Below are positions 1-4,852 of a DNA stretch of 8,658 nt, piece after piece. A model generated the notes under the pieces. It was not told where the DNA came from. It saw nothing but the letters and a program-made list of their open reading frames with translations, and ran no database searches. Position numbers and translations under genes: made by a program. The stretch lies in the NCBI GenBank assembly GCA_003512705.1, contig DOPF01000020.1:7348-16005 (forward strand). The letters are read 5' to 3'. The stretch's first letter is position 1. Each line of letters begins with the position of its first letter. Source of the DNA: Patescibacteria group bacterium. GTDB lineage: Bacteria > Patescibacteriota > Patescibacteriia > Veblenbacterales > UBA10138.

Positions 1-351
1 TTTATTTCGGCTATTTCTGCGGCCATGTTGTATGCTCCAGCAGCCTTAGCTCAAAACGGTGGTCTTGATACGTTTGGAGGGAACACCAATTTGGGTACTA
101 ATGTGCCGGTAATTGAAACAGTCGCTAACATCATTAACATCTTGCTCGGCTTTTTGGGCGTAATTGCCATTATCATTATTATCGTAGCTGGTTTCCAGTG
201 GATGACAGCTGGCGGTAATGAAGAAAAGATTGCTGGTGCCAAAAAGATGTTGGGCGCGGCGGTGATAGGCTTGGTGATTATTTTAGCGGCTTATGCCATC
301 GCTTCGTTTGTGGTTGGCAACTTGATTACGGAAACTGGTGGCGCCATCTAA
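1..351 (+). CDS. Type IV secretion-type pilin (VirB2/TrbC-like), pilin 1, 5' partial
   Basis: Small two-helix pilin subunit, likely inserted in the cytoplasmic membrane and built into a pilus or channel. The reading frame is open from base 1. The first internal ATG (25) lies inside the signal peptide, so it is not the true start. Aligned to pilin 2, the visible N-terminus (FISAISAA..., then APAALAQ) lacks only three residues, so the start is probably 9 nt outside the window. Signal peptidase should cut after ALA, leaving Gln first. Then come a short external segment, helix 1, the loop WMTAGGNEEKIAGAKKM, helix 2 and a short tail ending TGGAI. It has no cysteines. The core matches the T4SS_pilin type of small protein common in CPR genomes (recognised from memory, not searched). 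It is closest to pilin 2, including the sequence just after the stop, which indicates tandem duplication. Its own terminator follows at 371-412. Confidence 0.85.
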   Translation, partial: FISAISAAMLYAPAALAQNGGLDTFGGNTNLGTNVPVIETVANIINILLGFLGVIAIIIIIVAGFQWMTAGGNEEKIAGAKKMLGAAVIGLVIILAAYAIASFVVGNLITETGGAI

Positions 352-370
352 TATTAATTTTGTTTTTTCA

Positions 371-412
371 AATCATCCCCCCGGTGTCCATCGGAGGGGA
401 TGATTATTTTTT
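371..412 (+). terminator. Intrinsic terminator after pilin 1
   Basis: A 10-bp perfect stem (AATCATCCCC at 371-380 with GGGGATGATT at 396-405) can be extended inward by CCG/CGG around a bulged A. An uninterrupted T run follows at 407-412. It lies 19 nt after the pilin 1 stop and should end that transcript. The last Ts overlap the -35 of the next promoter. Confidence 0.9.
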
Positions 413-439
413 GCACAAAATTCTTTTTTGTGGTATACT
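411..439 (+). promoter_or_regulatory. Sigma-70-type promoter with extended -10
   Basis: TTGCAC at 411-416 is followed after exactly 17 nt by TATACT at 434-439, and TGG directly before gives an extended -10 (TG-n-TATACT). Transcription would start near 446, about 255 nt upstream of pilin 2. The leader would therefore contain the whole palindromic repeat at 486-620. No start codon with a useful reading frame lies close behind it, so pilin 2 or an unannotated leader RNA is the likely target. Confidence 0.6.
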
Positions 440-485
440 CTAATCAGTTAAATATGCTAACAAGATAGCAATATAAAAAAATAAT

Positions 486-660
486 GTCATCGCGAGTCCC
501 GCCCAAGGCGGACGACGCGATCTAAAACAGAATTTTAGAGATTGCGTCGGTCGTTTCTCTCCCTCGCAATGACGTAGAACAAAAATGCCATCTGTCTTGA
601 CTAGACTCCTCGCAATGACAAGACAAAAAAATGTTATTTTGTTAGTATGTTATATTGTTA
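486..660 (+). repeat. Palindromic intergenic repeat, copy 1, plus shared downstream block
   Basis: This fills the 351-nt gene-free gap between pilins 1 and 2. Outer arms GTCATCGCGAG (486-496) and CTCGCAATGAC (563-573) are inverted with one mismatch. An inner arm GACGCGATCTAAAA (514-527) pairs with TTTTAGAGATTGCGTC (533-548) apart from one mismatch and a 2-nt bulge, with loop CAGAA. A second right arm (CTCGCAATGAC) recurs at 609-619. Positions 507-620 align without gaps to 1903-2016 with three mismatches that I could count (516, 585, 604). Homology continues, after one indel, through 631-660 (against 2026-2055) into the promoter zone. It resembles the GTCATTGCGAG...CTCGCAATGAC palindromes scattered through many bacterial genomes, including CPR; this is from memory. 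Reading frames inside it are spurious. Confidence 0.85.
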
Positions 661-672
661 AAGTGTTATATT
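648..672 (+). promoter_or_regulatory. Tandem extended -10 elements before pilin 2
   Basis: TG-T-TATATT occurs twice: TG at 648-649 with TATATT at 651-656, and TG at 664-665 with TATATT at 667-672. Neither has a convincing -35 at normal spacing, although TTGTTA-like hexamers lie nearby. They sit 20 to 55 nt before the Shine-Dalgarno of pilin 2. The first is in sequence shared with the pilin 4 upstream region. Choice between them, and their activity, is uncertain. Confidence 0.35.
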
Positions 673-691
673 GAATATCTTACATGAAAGT

Positions 692-698
692 GAGGTGA
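692..698 (+). promoter_or_regulatory. Strong Shine-Dalgarno for pilin 2
   Basis: GAGGTGA matches the canonical anti-SD over seven bases and lies 4 nt before the ATG at 703, which fixes that start. Pilins 3 and 4 have no comparable site, so pilin 2 is probably the best translated of the three starts visible. Confidence 0.8.
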
Positions 699-702
699 CA
701 TT

Positions 703-1074
703 ATGAAAAAATTCATGACATCAATTGCCGCTTTCTTATTATCTGCTCCAGCGGCTTTGGCGCAGGGAACTAATGGTGGCTTAGATAATTTTGCCGTCAA
801 TACTAATTTAGGAACGGAGGTACCAATTATAGAAACCGTTGCTAACATTATTAACATCCTTCTTGGGTTCTTGGGTGTAATTGCTGTTGTTATTATTCTT
901 TATGCTGGATTTAGGTGGATGACGGCGGCAGGCAACGAGGAAGCGATTGGTCAAGCCAAGAAAATGATGGGTGCGGCGGTTATTGGTTTGGTGATTGTCT
1001 TAGCGGCTTACGCCATTGCGGCATTTGTTGTAGGTAACTTGATTAACGAAACTGGTGCCGGTGGCCGGATCTAG
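703..1074 (+). CDS. Type IV secretion-type pilin (VirB2/TrbC-like), pilin 2
   Basis: A 123-residue pilin. The signal peptide is residues 1-20 (MKKF..., cut after ALA before Gln21), leaving about 103 mature residues. Helix 1 spans roughly 45-70 and helix 2 roughly 89-112; the charged loop GNEEAIGQAKKM is at about 77-88. By VirB2 topology the two ends face outside and the loop faces the cytoplasm, or the lumen after assembly. It has no cysteines. The tail contains NET (a possible N-glycosylation sequon) and ends GGRI. The start is set by the strong Shine-Dalgarno. It differs from pilin 1 mostly in conservative changes, and both share the same 3' untranslated beginning, so this is a recent duplicate and probably the same kind of subunit. 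It is flanked by its own promoter region and terminator, so it is likely monocistronic. Assembly into a pilus is inferred, since no secretion ATPase is in the window. Confidence 0.9.
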   Translation: MKKFMTSIAAFLLSAPAALAQGTNGGLDNFAVNTNLGTEVPIIETVANIINILLGFLGVIAVVIILYAGFRWMTAAGNEEAIGQAKKMMGAAVIGLVIVLAAYAIAAFVVGNLINETGAGGRI

Positions 1075-1097
1075 TATTAATTTTGTTTTTCATATCA

Positions 1098-1129
1098 CTC
1101 CGCTCTTTCTTAGGAAAGGGCGGGGTTTT
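1098..1129 (+). terminator. Intrinsic terminator after pilin 2
   Basis: A 12-bp stem (1098-1109 with 1114-1125, two G-T wobbles) has a TTAG loop and is followed by TTTT at 1126-1129. It lies 23 nt after the pilin 2 stop, in the same relative place as the pilin 1 terminator but with a different stem sequence. It separates pilin 2 from pilin 3. Confidence 0.9.
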
Positions 1130-1133
1130 AATC

Positions 1134-1162
1134 TGTTATAGTTTATTTGTTCGTGATATATT
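1134..1162 (+). promoter_or_regulatory. Possible promoter(s) for pilin 3
   Basis: Two extended -10-like sites lie between the terminator and pilin 3: TG-T-TATAGT (1134-1142) and TG-A-TATATT (1154-1162). Neither has a good -35. The second would start transcription at about 1169-1170, on the ATG itself. That would give a leaderless mRNA, which fits the absence of a Shine-Dalgarno here. This is tentative. Confidence 0.3.
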
Positions 1163-1169
1163 AATAGTG

Positions 1170-1700
1170 ATGAGCAGATTCGTAAAACTATTATTAATAC
1201 TTATAATGACGGCTATTTTGGTGCCAAGTATCGCCTGGGCGCAAAATACACCCCCCAATACTCCTTTTGTTGATCCGGGTTTAAGATTAACTGCTGAGGC
1301 AGCCGGGCTACCAATGGGTTCTGATCCTATTACCGTTACTGCCAAGATTATCAACATCGTTTTGGGTTTTTTGGGGGTAGTATTTATTGTCTTAATTATT
1401 TATGCGGGTTTCCAGTGGATGACGGCGTCGGGCAATGAAGAAAAAATTTCACAAGCTAAAAAAATGATAGGTAATGCCGTGATTGGTTTACTTATTATAT
1501 TAGCTTCTTATGCCATCACCTTTTTTATTTTTACTGGCATTAAGAAAAGTACCTTAACTGGCCCAGCTGGTACGGGGCTTACTTGCAGCAGTCAAGGTGG
1601 TTTTTGCACTTTACCCGCGGCCTGCGCGGCACCGGGATATTTATTAGGTGCTGCTAATGAATTGGGATGTTCTGGTGGGCAGGCTTGCTGCCATCCATAA
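1170..1700 (+). CDS. VirB2-like pilin 3 with six-cysteine C-terminal module
   Basis: The frame is open from an ATG at 1083, but that stretch runs through the pilin 2 terminator. The ATG at 1170 begins a proper signal peptide (MSRFVKLLLI..., cut after AWA before Gln25), so the product is 176 residues. The pilin core follows: helix 1 at about 57-82, loop SGNEEKISQAKKMI, and helix 2 at about 101-122. A Gly/Thr-rich linker then leads to a cysteine module at 139-174 spaced C-x6-C-x5-C-x14-C-x5-CC and ending CCHP. The tail should lie outside the membrane, where disulfides can form, and could decorate the pilus surface or tip. The final module has the same architecture as the last module of pilin 4. 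No Shine-Dalgarno is visible and no terminator follows; the repeat element begins about 30 nt later. Confidence 0.85.
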   Translation: MSRFVKLLLILIMTAILVPSIAWAQNTPPNTPFVDPGLRLTAEAAGLPMGSDPITVTAKIINIVLGFLGVVFIVLIIYAGFQWMTASGNEEKISQAKKMIGNAVIGLLIILASYAITFFIFTGIKKSTLTGPAGTGLTCSSQGGFCTLPAACAAPGYLLGAANELGCSGGQACCHP

Positions 1701-1734
1701 TATGCTATTTGCCATTGCTCATATGCTTCAGTAT

Positions 1735-2055
1735 GTCATCGCGAGCGAAGCCAAGTCAGACTGGGCGAAGCGACGCGATCTAATTTAGGGGAGATTGTCA
1801 CCCGGCCTCTCGGCCATGAGCTCCCGCTCGGGCCTCGGGGCCTCGAACGGCAAGGCCGAATGGCGGGTGATCTCCCATAGGGATGGCTTCGTCTCCGCCC
1901 GGGGCGGACGAAGCGATCTAAAACAGAATTTTAGAGATTGCGTCGGTCGTTTCTCTCCCTCGCAATGACGTAGAACAAAAGTGCCATCTGTCTTGACTAC
2001 ACTCCTCGCAATGACAATAATCAAAATGTTATTTTGTTAGCATGTTGTATTGTTA
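1735..2055 (+). repeat. Palindromic intergenic repeat, copy 2, with extra GC-rich nested-hairpin segment
   Basis: This fills most of the 390-nt gap between pilins 3 and 4. The left arm GTCATCGCGAG (1735-1745) and right arm CTCGCAATGAC (1959-1969) match copy 1, as does the extra right arm near 2005-2015. Between the left arm and the shared block, copy 2 has about 157 nt (1746-1902) where copy 1 has 10. This extra part holds nested inverted repeats. GGGAGAT-tgt-CACCCG (1789-1804) pairs with CGGGTGATCTCCC (1864-1876). TCGGCC (1810-1815) pairs with GGCCGA (1854-1859). GCTTCGTCTCCGCC (1886-1899) pairs with GGCGGACGAAGC (1903-1914) apart from a 2-nt bulge. The segment is much richer in GC than the flanking genes. 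No real gene is seen in it on either strand. Confidence 0.85.
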
Positions 2056-2059
2056 TAAT
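2051..2059 (+). promoter_or_regulatory. Extended -10 promoter for pilin 4
   Basis: TG-T-TATAAT has a perfect consensus -10 at 2054-2059, with TG placed as in extended -10 promoters. A -35 at standard spacing is poor (ATTTTG at 2031-2036). Initiation near 2066 gives a 25-nt leader before the ATG at 2091. The site lies at the end of the block shared with the pilin 2 upstream region. Confidence 0.5.
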
Positions 2060-2090
2060 GATCTAGTGTTCCAGCGCTATACTAATAACC

Positions 2091-2672
2091 ATGAAAATAA
2101 TTTATAAAACATTAAGCTTAATACTAAGCGCCCTGTGGTTTTGGCCAGCCGCAGTTTTAGCACAGGATGAATTCGGCTTGTATGATGCCGCCTGGAAAGC
2201 TTTACCGACTGGGGTGCCTACACCCGTGGCAATTATCGCCACTGTCATTCAAATTATTTTGAGCGTCATTGGAGTGGTGGCGTTGATTTTAATATTATAC
2301 GCCGGCTGGCAGTGGCTGACCGCGGCGGGCAATGAAGAAAAAATTAACCAGGCCAAAAAAGTTATTGCTGGTTCGGTAGTCGGCCTAGCGTTAATTTTTT
2401 CATCTTATATCATCGCCAACTTTATTTTTACTAACGTTGCTAAAAGTGTTGGATCAGTTTCGTCCGCTTGTAATCAAGCTGGGCAAACCTGCGCTTATGA
2501 TAGCCAGTGCTGTACCGACCAGTCACTAGTTTGTGATCGTGTAAACAAAACTTGCCAGCCCCCCCGGACTATCTGCGCTAATGATGGCTTAGCATGCCTG
2601 ACATCGTGTACGCCCGATAAAAATCTAGGGCCGCTAGATTGTATTGCGCCGCTCGTTTGTTGTTTACCTTAA
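2091..2672 (+). CDS. VirB2-like pilin 4 with knottin-like and CC-x-P cysteine modules
   Basis: A 193-residue pilin with signal peptide 1-24 (cut after VLA before Gln25). Helix 1 is at about 47-73, the loop AGNEEKINQAKK at about 79-90 and helix 2 at about 91-115. The tail from about 120 carries 12 cysteines. The first module (127-155) is spaced C-x6-C-x5-CC-x6-C-x6-C, the order of an inhibitor-cystine-knot (knottin) peptide, although x6 between cysteines 4 and 5 is longer than typical. After a PP linker the second module (162-191) is C-x6-C-x3-C-x10-C-x5-CC, ending CCLP, as in pilin 3. VNKT in the first module is a possible sequon. The tail is predicted to be extracytoplasmic and disulfide-bonded, suited to surface contact or binding; the ligand is unknown. 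It has no Shine-Dalgarno. The stop overlaps the convergent PAP2 gene by 4 nt. Confidence 0.85.
   Translation: MKIIYKTLSLILSALWFWPAAVLAQDEFGLYDAAWKALPTGVPTPVAIIATVIQIILSVIGVVALILILYAGWQWLTAAGNEEKINQAKKVIAGSVVGLALIFSSYIIANFIFTNVAKSVGSVSSACNQAGQTCAYDSQCCTDQSLVCDRVNKTCQPPRTICANDGLACLTSCTPDKNLGPLDCIAPLVCCLP
2619..2640 (-). terminator. Candidate terminator of the glycosyltransferase operon, inside pilin 4
   Basis: Read on the minus strand, AATCTAG (2640-2634), loop CGGCC and CTAGATT (2628-2622) form a perfect 7-bp hairpin followed by TTT (2621-2619), a run of five Ts counting the stem end. It lies about 30 nt past the PAP2 stop. On the plus strand the same bases encode NLGPLD, in the longest inter-cysteine loop of the last pilin 4 module. 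The short U run makes it a moderate candidate. Confidence 0.5.
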
Positions 2673-3709
2673 GGCCGAAAAACCGTTTCAGTTAAATATC
2701 TTCTTATTTTCTCCCACGCCCGCTTTATTAACTGCACATCATTGTAAATTATCTGATTGATAGTATTATCTTTATCAGACTCTTGGTCTGATTTTTTTAT
2801 TAATAAATGGGTAATAAATATAGCCAACACACCCACGATTACGCCCGCCACTGCGTCTACCGCATAATGCTGTAAGGTAATCATCGTGGACAGTATGTTG
2901 AACAGCCAATATGGTACGGCGAACACCGCCAAAATCGGCCAAGCGCTGATGGCGAAGTACACTATGACCGTGCCCCAGGCCACATGCAGGCTGGGTATGG
3001 TGGTAACCACTTTATGCACGGTCGGATTGTCTTGTTTAATATCATTAATATAGCCGAAGTATTTTTTTAATGCCCCATTAGGTTGATATTGTTCCACGGC
3101 AACTTGAATTGAGGCCGGTGGCTGAAGTTTAAGAATATTATCAAAGAAAGCCTCGCGCGGCGTTAACGCCGGCAGGTAAAGCCACATGGGTACGCTGATC
3201 ATCACTGTTAGCACGATCGTCAATATCATGCGGTAAAAATGACGGTAATTGTAAGCCAATACAATCAGTAAGGTAAGGCTTAACATCGCCGATAGGCCTT
3301 TATAGGTATTAATTAACCAGGGGGTTAGAGCATCAAATGTAGTTTTCCAAATGTTAGTAGTTGACTGCAGCCAAAAGGGTACGTAACTGCCAAATAATTG
3401 GCGATCCCAATTCATTAACAATTGATTGTTATAATGCAGCAAAATCGGATCGGCCTGGACATTGACCCAGCTGATACTTGATATGATAATAAATAAACTT
3501 AAAATAAAAATGATTATAAATAAAGCCGTAAATTCAGTTATGATTTTAACGATATGCAAACTGCTATTATTTTTCCAAATTAACCAATCGACTAATCCCG
3601 TTAACAGGCGCCAAGTAAGATACACAAACAACACTACCAAAAAAGGAAAGGCTAAATGTAGTCCGGATATAATAGCTTCGGCCGTTAAGGCGCTTAAATC
3701 AAAAGTCAT
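2669..3709 (-). CDS. PAP2_3 / Aur1-like membrane phosphatase or phosphotransferase
   Basis: A 346-residue integral membrane protein of the PAP2 superfamily, nearest in look to the Aur1/inositol-phosphorylceramide-synthase-like branch (PAP2_3). After several N-terminal helices comes NWDRQLFG (100-107), then PSLHVAWG at 239-246, the PSGH-type phosphatase motif with His242. HYAVD at 281-285, followed by AVAG, supplies the second His and the Asp. The classical K-x6-RP motif is not evident, as is usual in this branch. Such enzymes hydrolyse or transfer lipid-linked phosphate at the outer membrane face. Here it could recycle polyprenyl (pyro)phosphate released by the glycosyltransferases or modify a lipid head group; the substrate cannot be read from sequence. 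It is the last gene of the operon, starting 1 nt after the DPM1-like stop with no Shine-Dalgarno. The charged C-terminal tail (KKSDQESDKD region) also encodes, antisense, a terminator for pilin 4. Confidence 0.8.
   Translation of the reverse strand: MTFDLSALTAEAIISGLHLAFPFLVVLFVYLTWRLLTGLVDWLIWKNNSSLHIVKIITEFTALFIIIFILSLFIIISSISWVNVQADPILLHYNNQLLMNWDRQLFGSYVPFWLQSTTNIWKTTFDALTPWLINTYKGLSAMLSLTLLIVLAYNYRHFYRMILTIVLTVMISVPMWLYLPALTPREAFFDNILKLQPPASIQVAVEQYQPNGALKKYFGYINDIKQDNPTVHKVVTTIPSLHVAWGTVIVYFAISAWPILAVFAVPYWLFNILSTMITLQHYAVDAVAGVIVGVLAIFITHLLIKKSDQESDKDNTINQIIYNDVQLIKRAWEKIRRYLTETVFRP
2774..2798 (+). terminator. Candidate terminator of pilin 4, inside the PAP2 gene
   Basis: ATCAGAC (2774-2780), loop TCTTG and GTCTGAT (2786-2792) form a perfect 7-bp stem, followed by TTTTTT at 2793-2798. 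It reads on the plus strand about 100 nt after the pilin 4 stop, antisense to the 3' end of the PAP2 gene. The stem is short but the T run is strong. Confidence 0.65.
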
Positions 3710-3710
3710 A

Positions 3711-4424
3711 TTATTGACGCCACAATTTAAAAATAGTTAAGAAAAATTCCTGGACGTCTTTAAAGCTTAATTTGGATTGTCCGTGTTGTCTATCTATAAA
3801 AGTTATTGGTATCTCCACTATTTTAAGTTTAGCTCGTTCGGCTAAAAAAATCAGCTCTTCCTGCCAGGCATAGCCAGAACTTTGTACCTTGGGCCAAGGT
3901 ATTTTATTCAAAGCGGTTCTGGTGTATAAACGAAAGCCCGAAGTAACATCTTTAGTTTTGAGGCCTAGAATTAGCCGAGCAGTTGTCATAGCGGCCCAGC
4001 TAGTGAATTGGCGCCACGCCGACCAGCCGATAATTTTACCACCCGGAATGCGCCGTGAGCCAATGACAATATCAGCGCCAGCTGAAACAGCATTAATCAG
4101 CCGCGGCAGCTCCTTAGGTTGGTGCGACAAATCTGCGTCCATCTCACCAATTATATCGGCGCCATGTTCCAATGCCCACTTAAAGCCAGATTGGTAGGCC
4201 GCGCCCAAACCGGTTTTGTCTTGATTATGAATTATTTCCAAAAAATTGTATTTGGTTTTAAGTTTTTCTGCCGCCGCACCCGTGCCGTCCGGTGAATTAT
4301 CATCAACAATCAAAATAGTAAAATTCCGAGCTACTTGGCTAAGCCGCTCCAGCAATAATGGTAAATTATCAACTTCATTATAGGTTGGAACAGCGATAAC
4401 GCACTTGAGGCCAGAATTGACCAT
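3711..4424 (-). CDS. Polyprenol monophosphomannose synthase (DPM1-type GT2)
   Basis: A 237-residue family 2 glycosyltransferase of the dolichol-phosphate-mannose synthase type. It transfers a hexose (mannose in the best-known members) from its nucleotide sugar to polyprenyl phosphate on the cytoplasmic face. Visible motifs, in order, are PTYNEVDNL (13-21), DDNSPDGT (41-48), the metal-binding MDADLSHQP (95-103), GSRRIPGG (122-129), TSGFRLY (161-167) and FIDRQHGQSKLS (209-220), all typical of DPM1. It lacks C-terminal membrane helices, as in the soluble or peripheral DPM1 form; the GtrA protein encoded just upstream in the operon may be its membrane partner. It starts 5 nt after the GtrA stop and has no Shine-Dalgarno. 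Family assignment is secure; sugar specificity (Man versus Glc or another hexose) is not. Confidence 0.9.
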   Translation of the reverse strand: MVNSGLKCVIAVPTYNEVDNLPLLLERLSQVARNFTILIVDDNSPDGTGAAAEKLKTKYNFLEIIHNQDKTGLGAAYQSGFKWALEHGADIIGEMDADLSHQPKELPRLINAVSAGADIVIGSRRIPGGKIIGWSAWRQFTSWAAMTTARLILGLKTKDVTSGFRLYTRTALNKIPWPKVQSSGYAWQEELIFLAERAKLKIVEIPITFIDRQHGQSKLSFKDVQEFFLTIFKLWRQ

Positions 4425-4429
4425 AGTTA

Positions 4430-4852
4430 TTAGATAGCCGTCGAGTATTTAAAGGTGATTTTTTTTTGCAAAGTAAAATTAATCATAACCGTTACAGCCA
4501 CAGTTAAAAGTTTAGCCAGTATATACCATAATCCGGCATATTCAACCAAAACATAAAGCAGAATTAAACTAAAACCTAGATTACTGGCATGAATTATAAA
4601 AAAAGACAAAAATTTTCTGGCCTTGTTTTCCGCCGGACTTTTAAATACCCATAAATGGGAAATTAAATAATGGGTAAAACTACCCAAAACAAAAGAGATA
4701 CCCGCTGAAAACAAATACCACACCTGCCCCCATTCTGTTAATAAATATAATACTGACACATCTAAGGCGGTGGCAACAGCGCCAGAAATTGAAAAACGCA
4801 CGAATTGCCAGCGTAATATATGCGTTATGATATGGGAAAAATTTATTTTCAT
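4430..4852 (-). CDS. GtrA family membrane protein
   Basis: A 140-residue protein with four predicted membrane helices, the usual GtrA length. Recognisable signatures are QFVRFSISGAVATALD (16-31), the HYLISHLWVF segment (61-70) and NFTLQKKITF (125-134), corresponding to the family's NF-x-(L/x)-x-(R/K)-x-x-x-F repeats. Family members are thought to help translocate or anchor polyprenyl-phosphate sugars, as Shigella phage GtrA does for glucosylated lipid carrier. Its place between a GT-C gene and a DPM1-type gene fits that role. Its ATG overlaps the stop of the upstream gene (4849-4852, ATGA type), so translation is probably coupled; no Shine-Dalgarno is visible. Confidence 0.88.
   Translation of the reverse strand: MKINFSHIITHILRWQFVRFSISGAVATALDVSVLYLLTEWGQVWYLFSAGISFVLGSFTHYLISHLWVFKSPAENKARKFLSFFIIHASNLGFSLILLYVLVEYAGLWYILAKLLTVAVTVMINFTLQKKITFKYSTAI

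Noticed and set aside
25..27. ATG at 25 as the start of pilin 1
   Set aside because: It falls in the middle of the signal peptide hydrophobic stretch; the frame is open to base 1 and aligns with pilin 2 upstream of this codon.
597..602. TTGACT as a -35 element
   Set aside because: No -10-like hexamer lies 15-19 nt downstream; the sequence is part of the repeat.
1083..1169. N-terminal extension of pilin 3 from the ATG at 1083
   Set aside because: It would be translated through the pilin 2 terminator hairpin and would put about 29 residues ahead of a normal signal peptide; the ATG at 1170 is the sensible start.
1785..2024. 79-codon minus-strand reading frame between pilins 3 and 4
   Set aside because: It lies entirely in the palindromic repeat. 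The shared part is also present before pilin 2 without a matching frame being kept, and there is no ribosome site or recognisable protein feature.
486..2055. CRISPR array suggested by two similar palindromic repeats in spacers
   Set aside because: Only two long repeat copies 1.4 kb apart with genes between them, no short regular spacers and no cas genes.
3462..3740. 92-codon plus-strand frame opposite the PAP2 gene
   Set aside because: Antisense shadow of a well-supported membrane protein gene; low-complexity Lys/Ile/Asn composition and no motifs.
3889..4197. 102-codon plus-strand frame opposite the DPM1-type gene
   Set aside because: Antisense to conserved GT2 motifs; no promoter, ribosome site or family resemblance.
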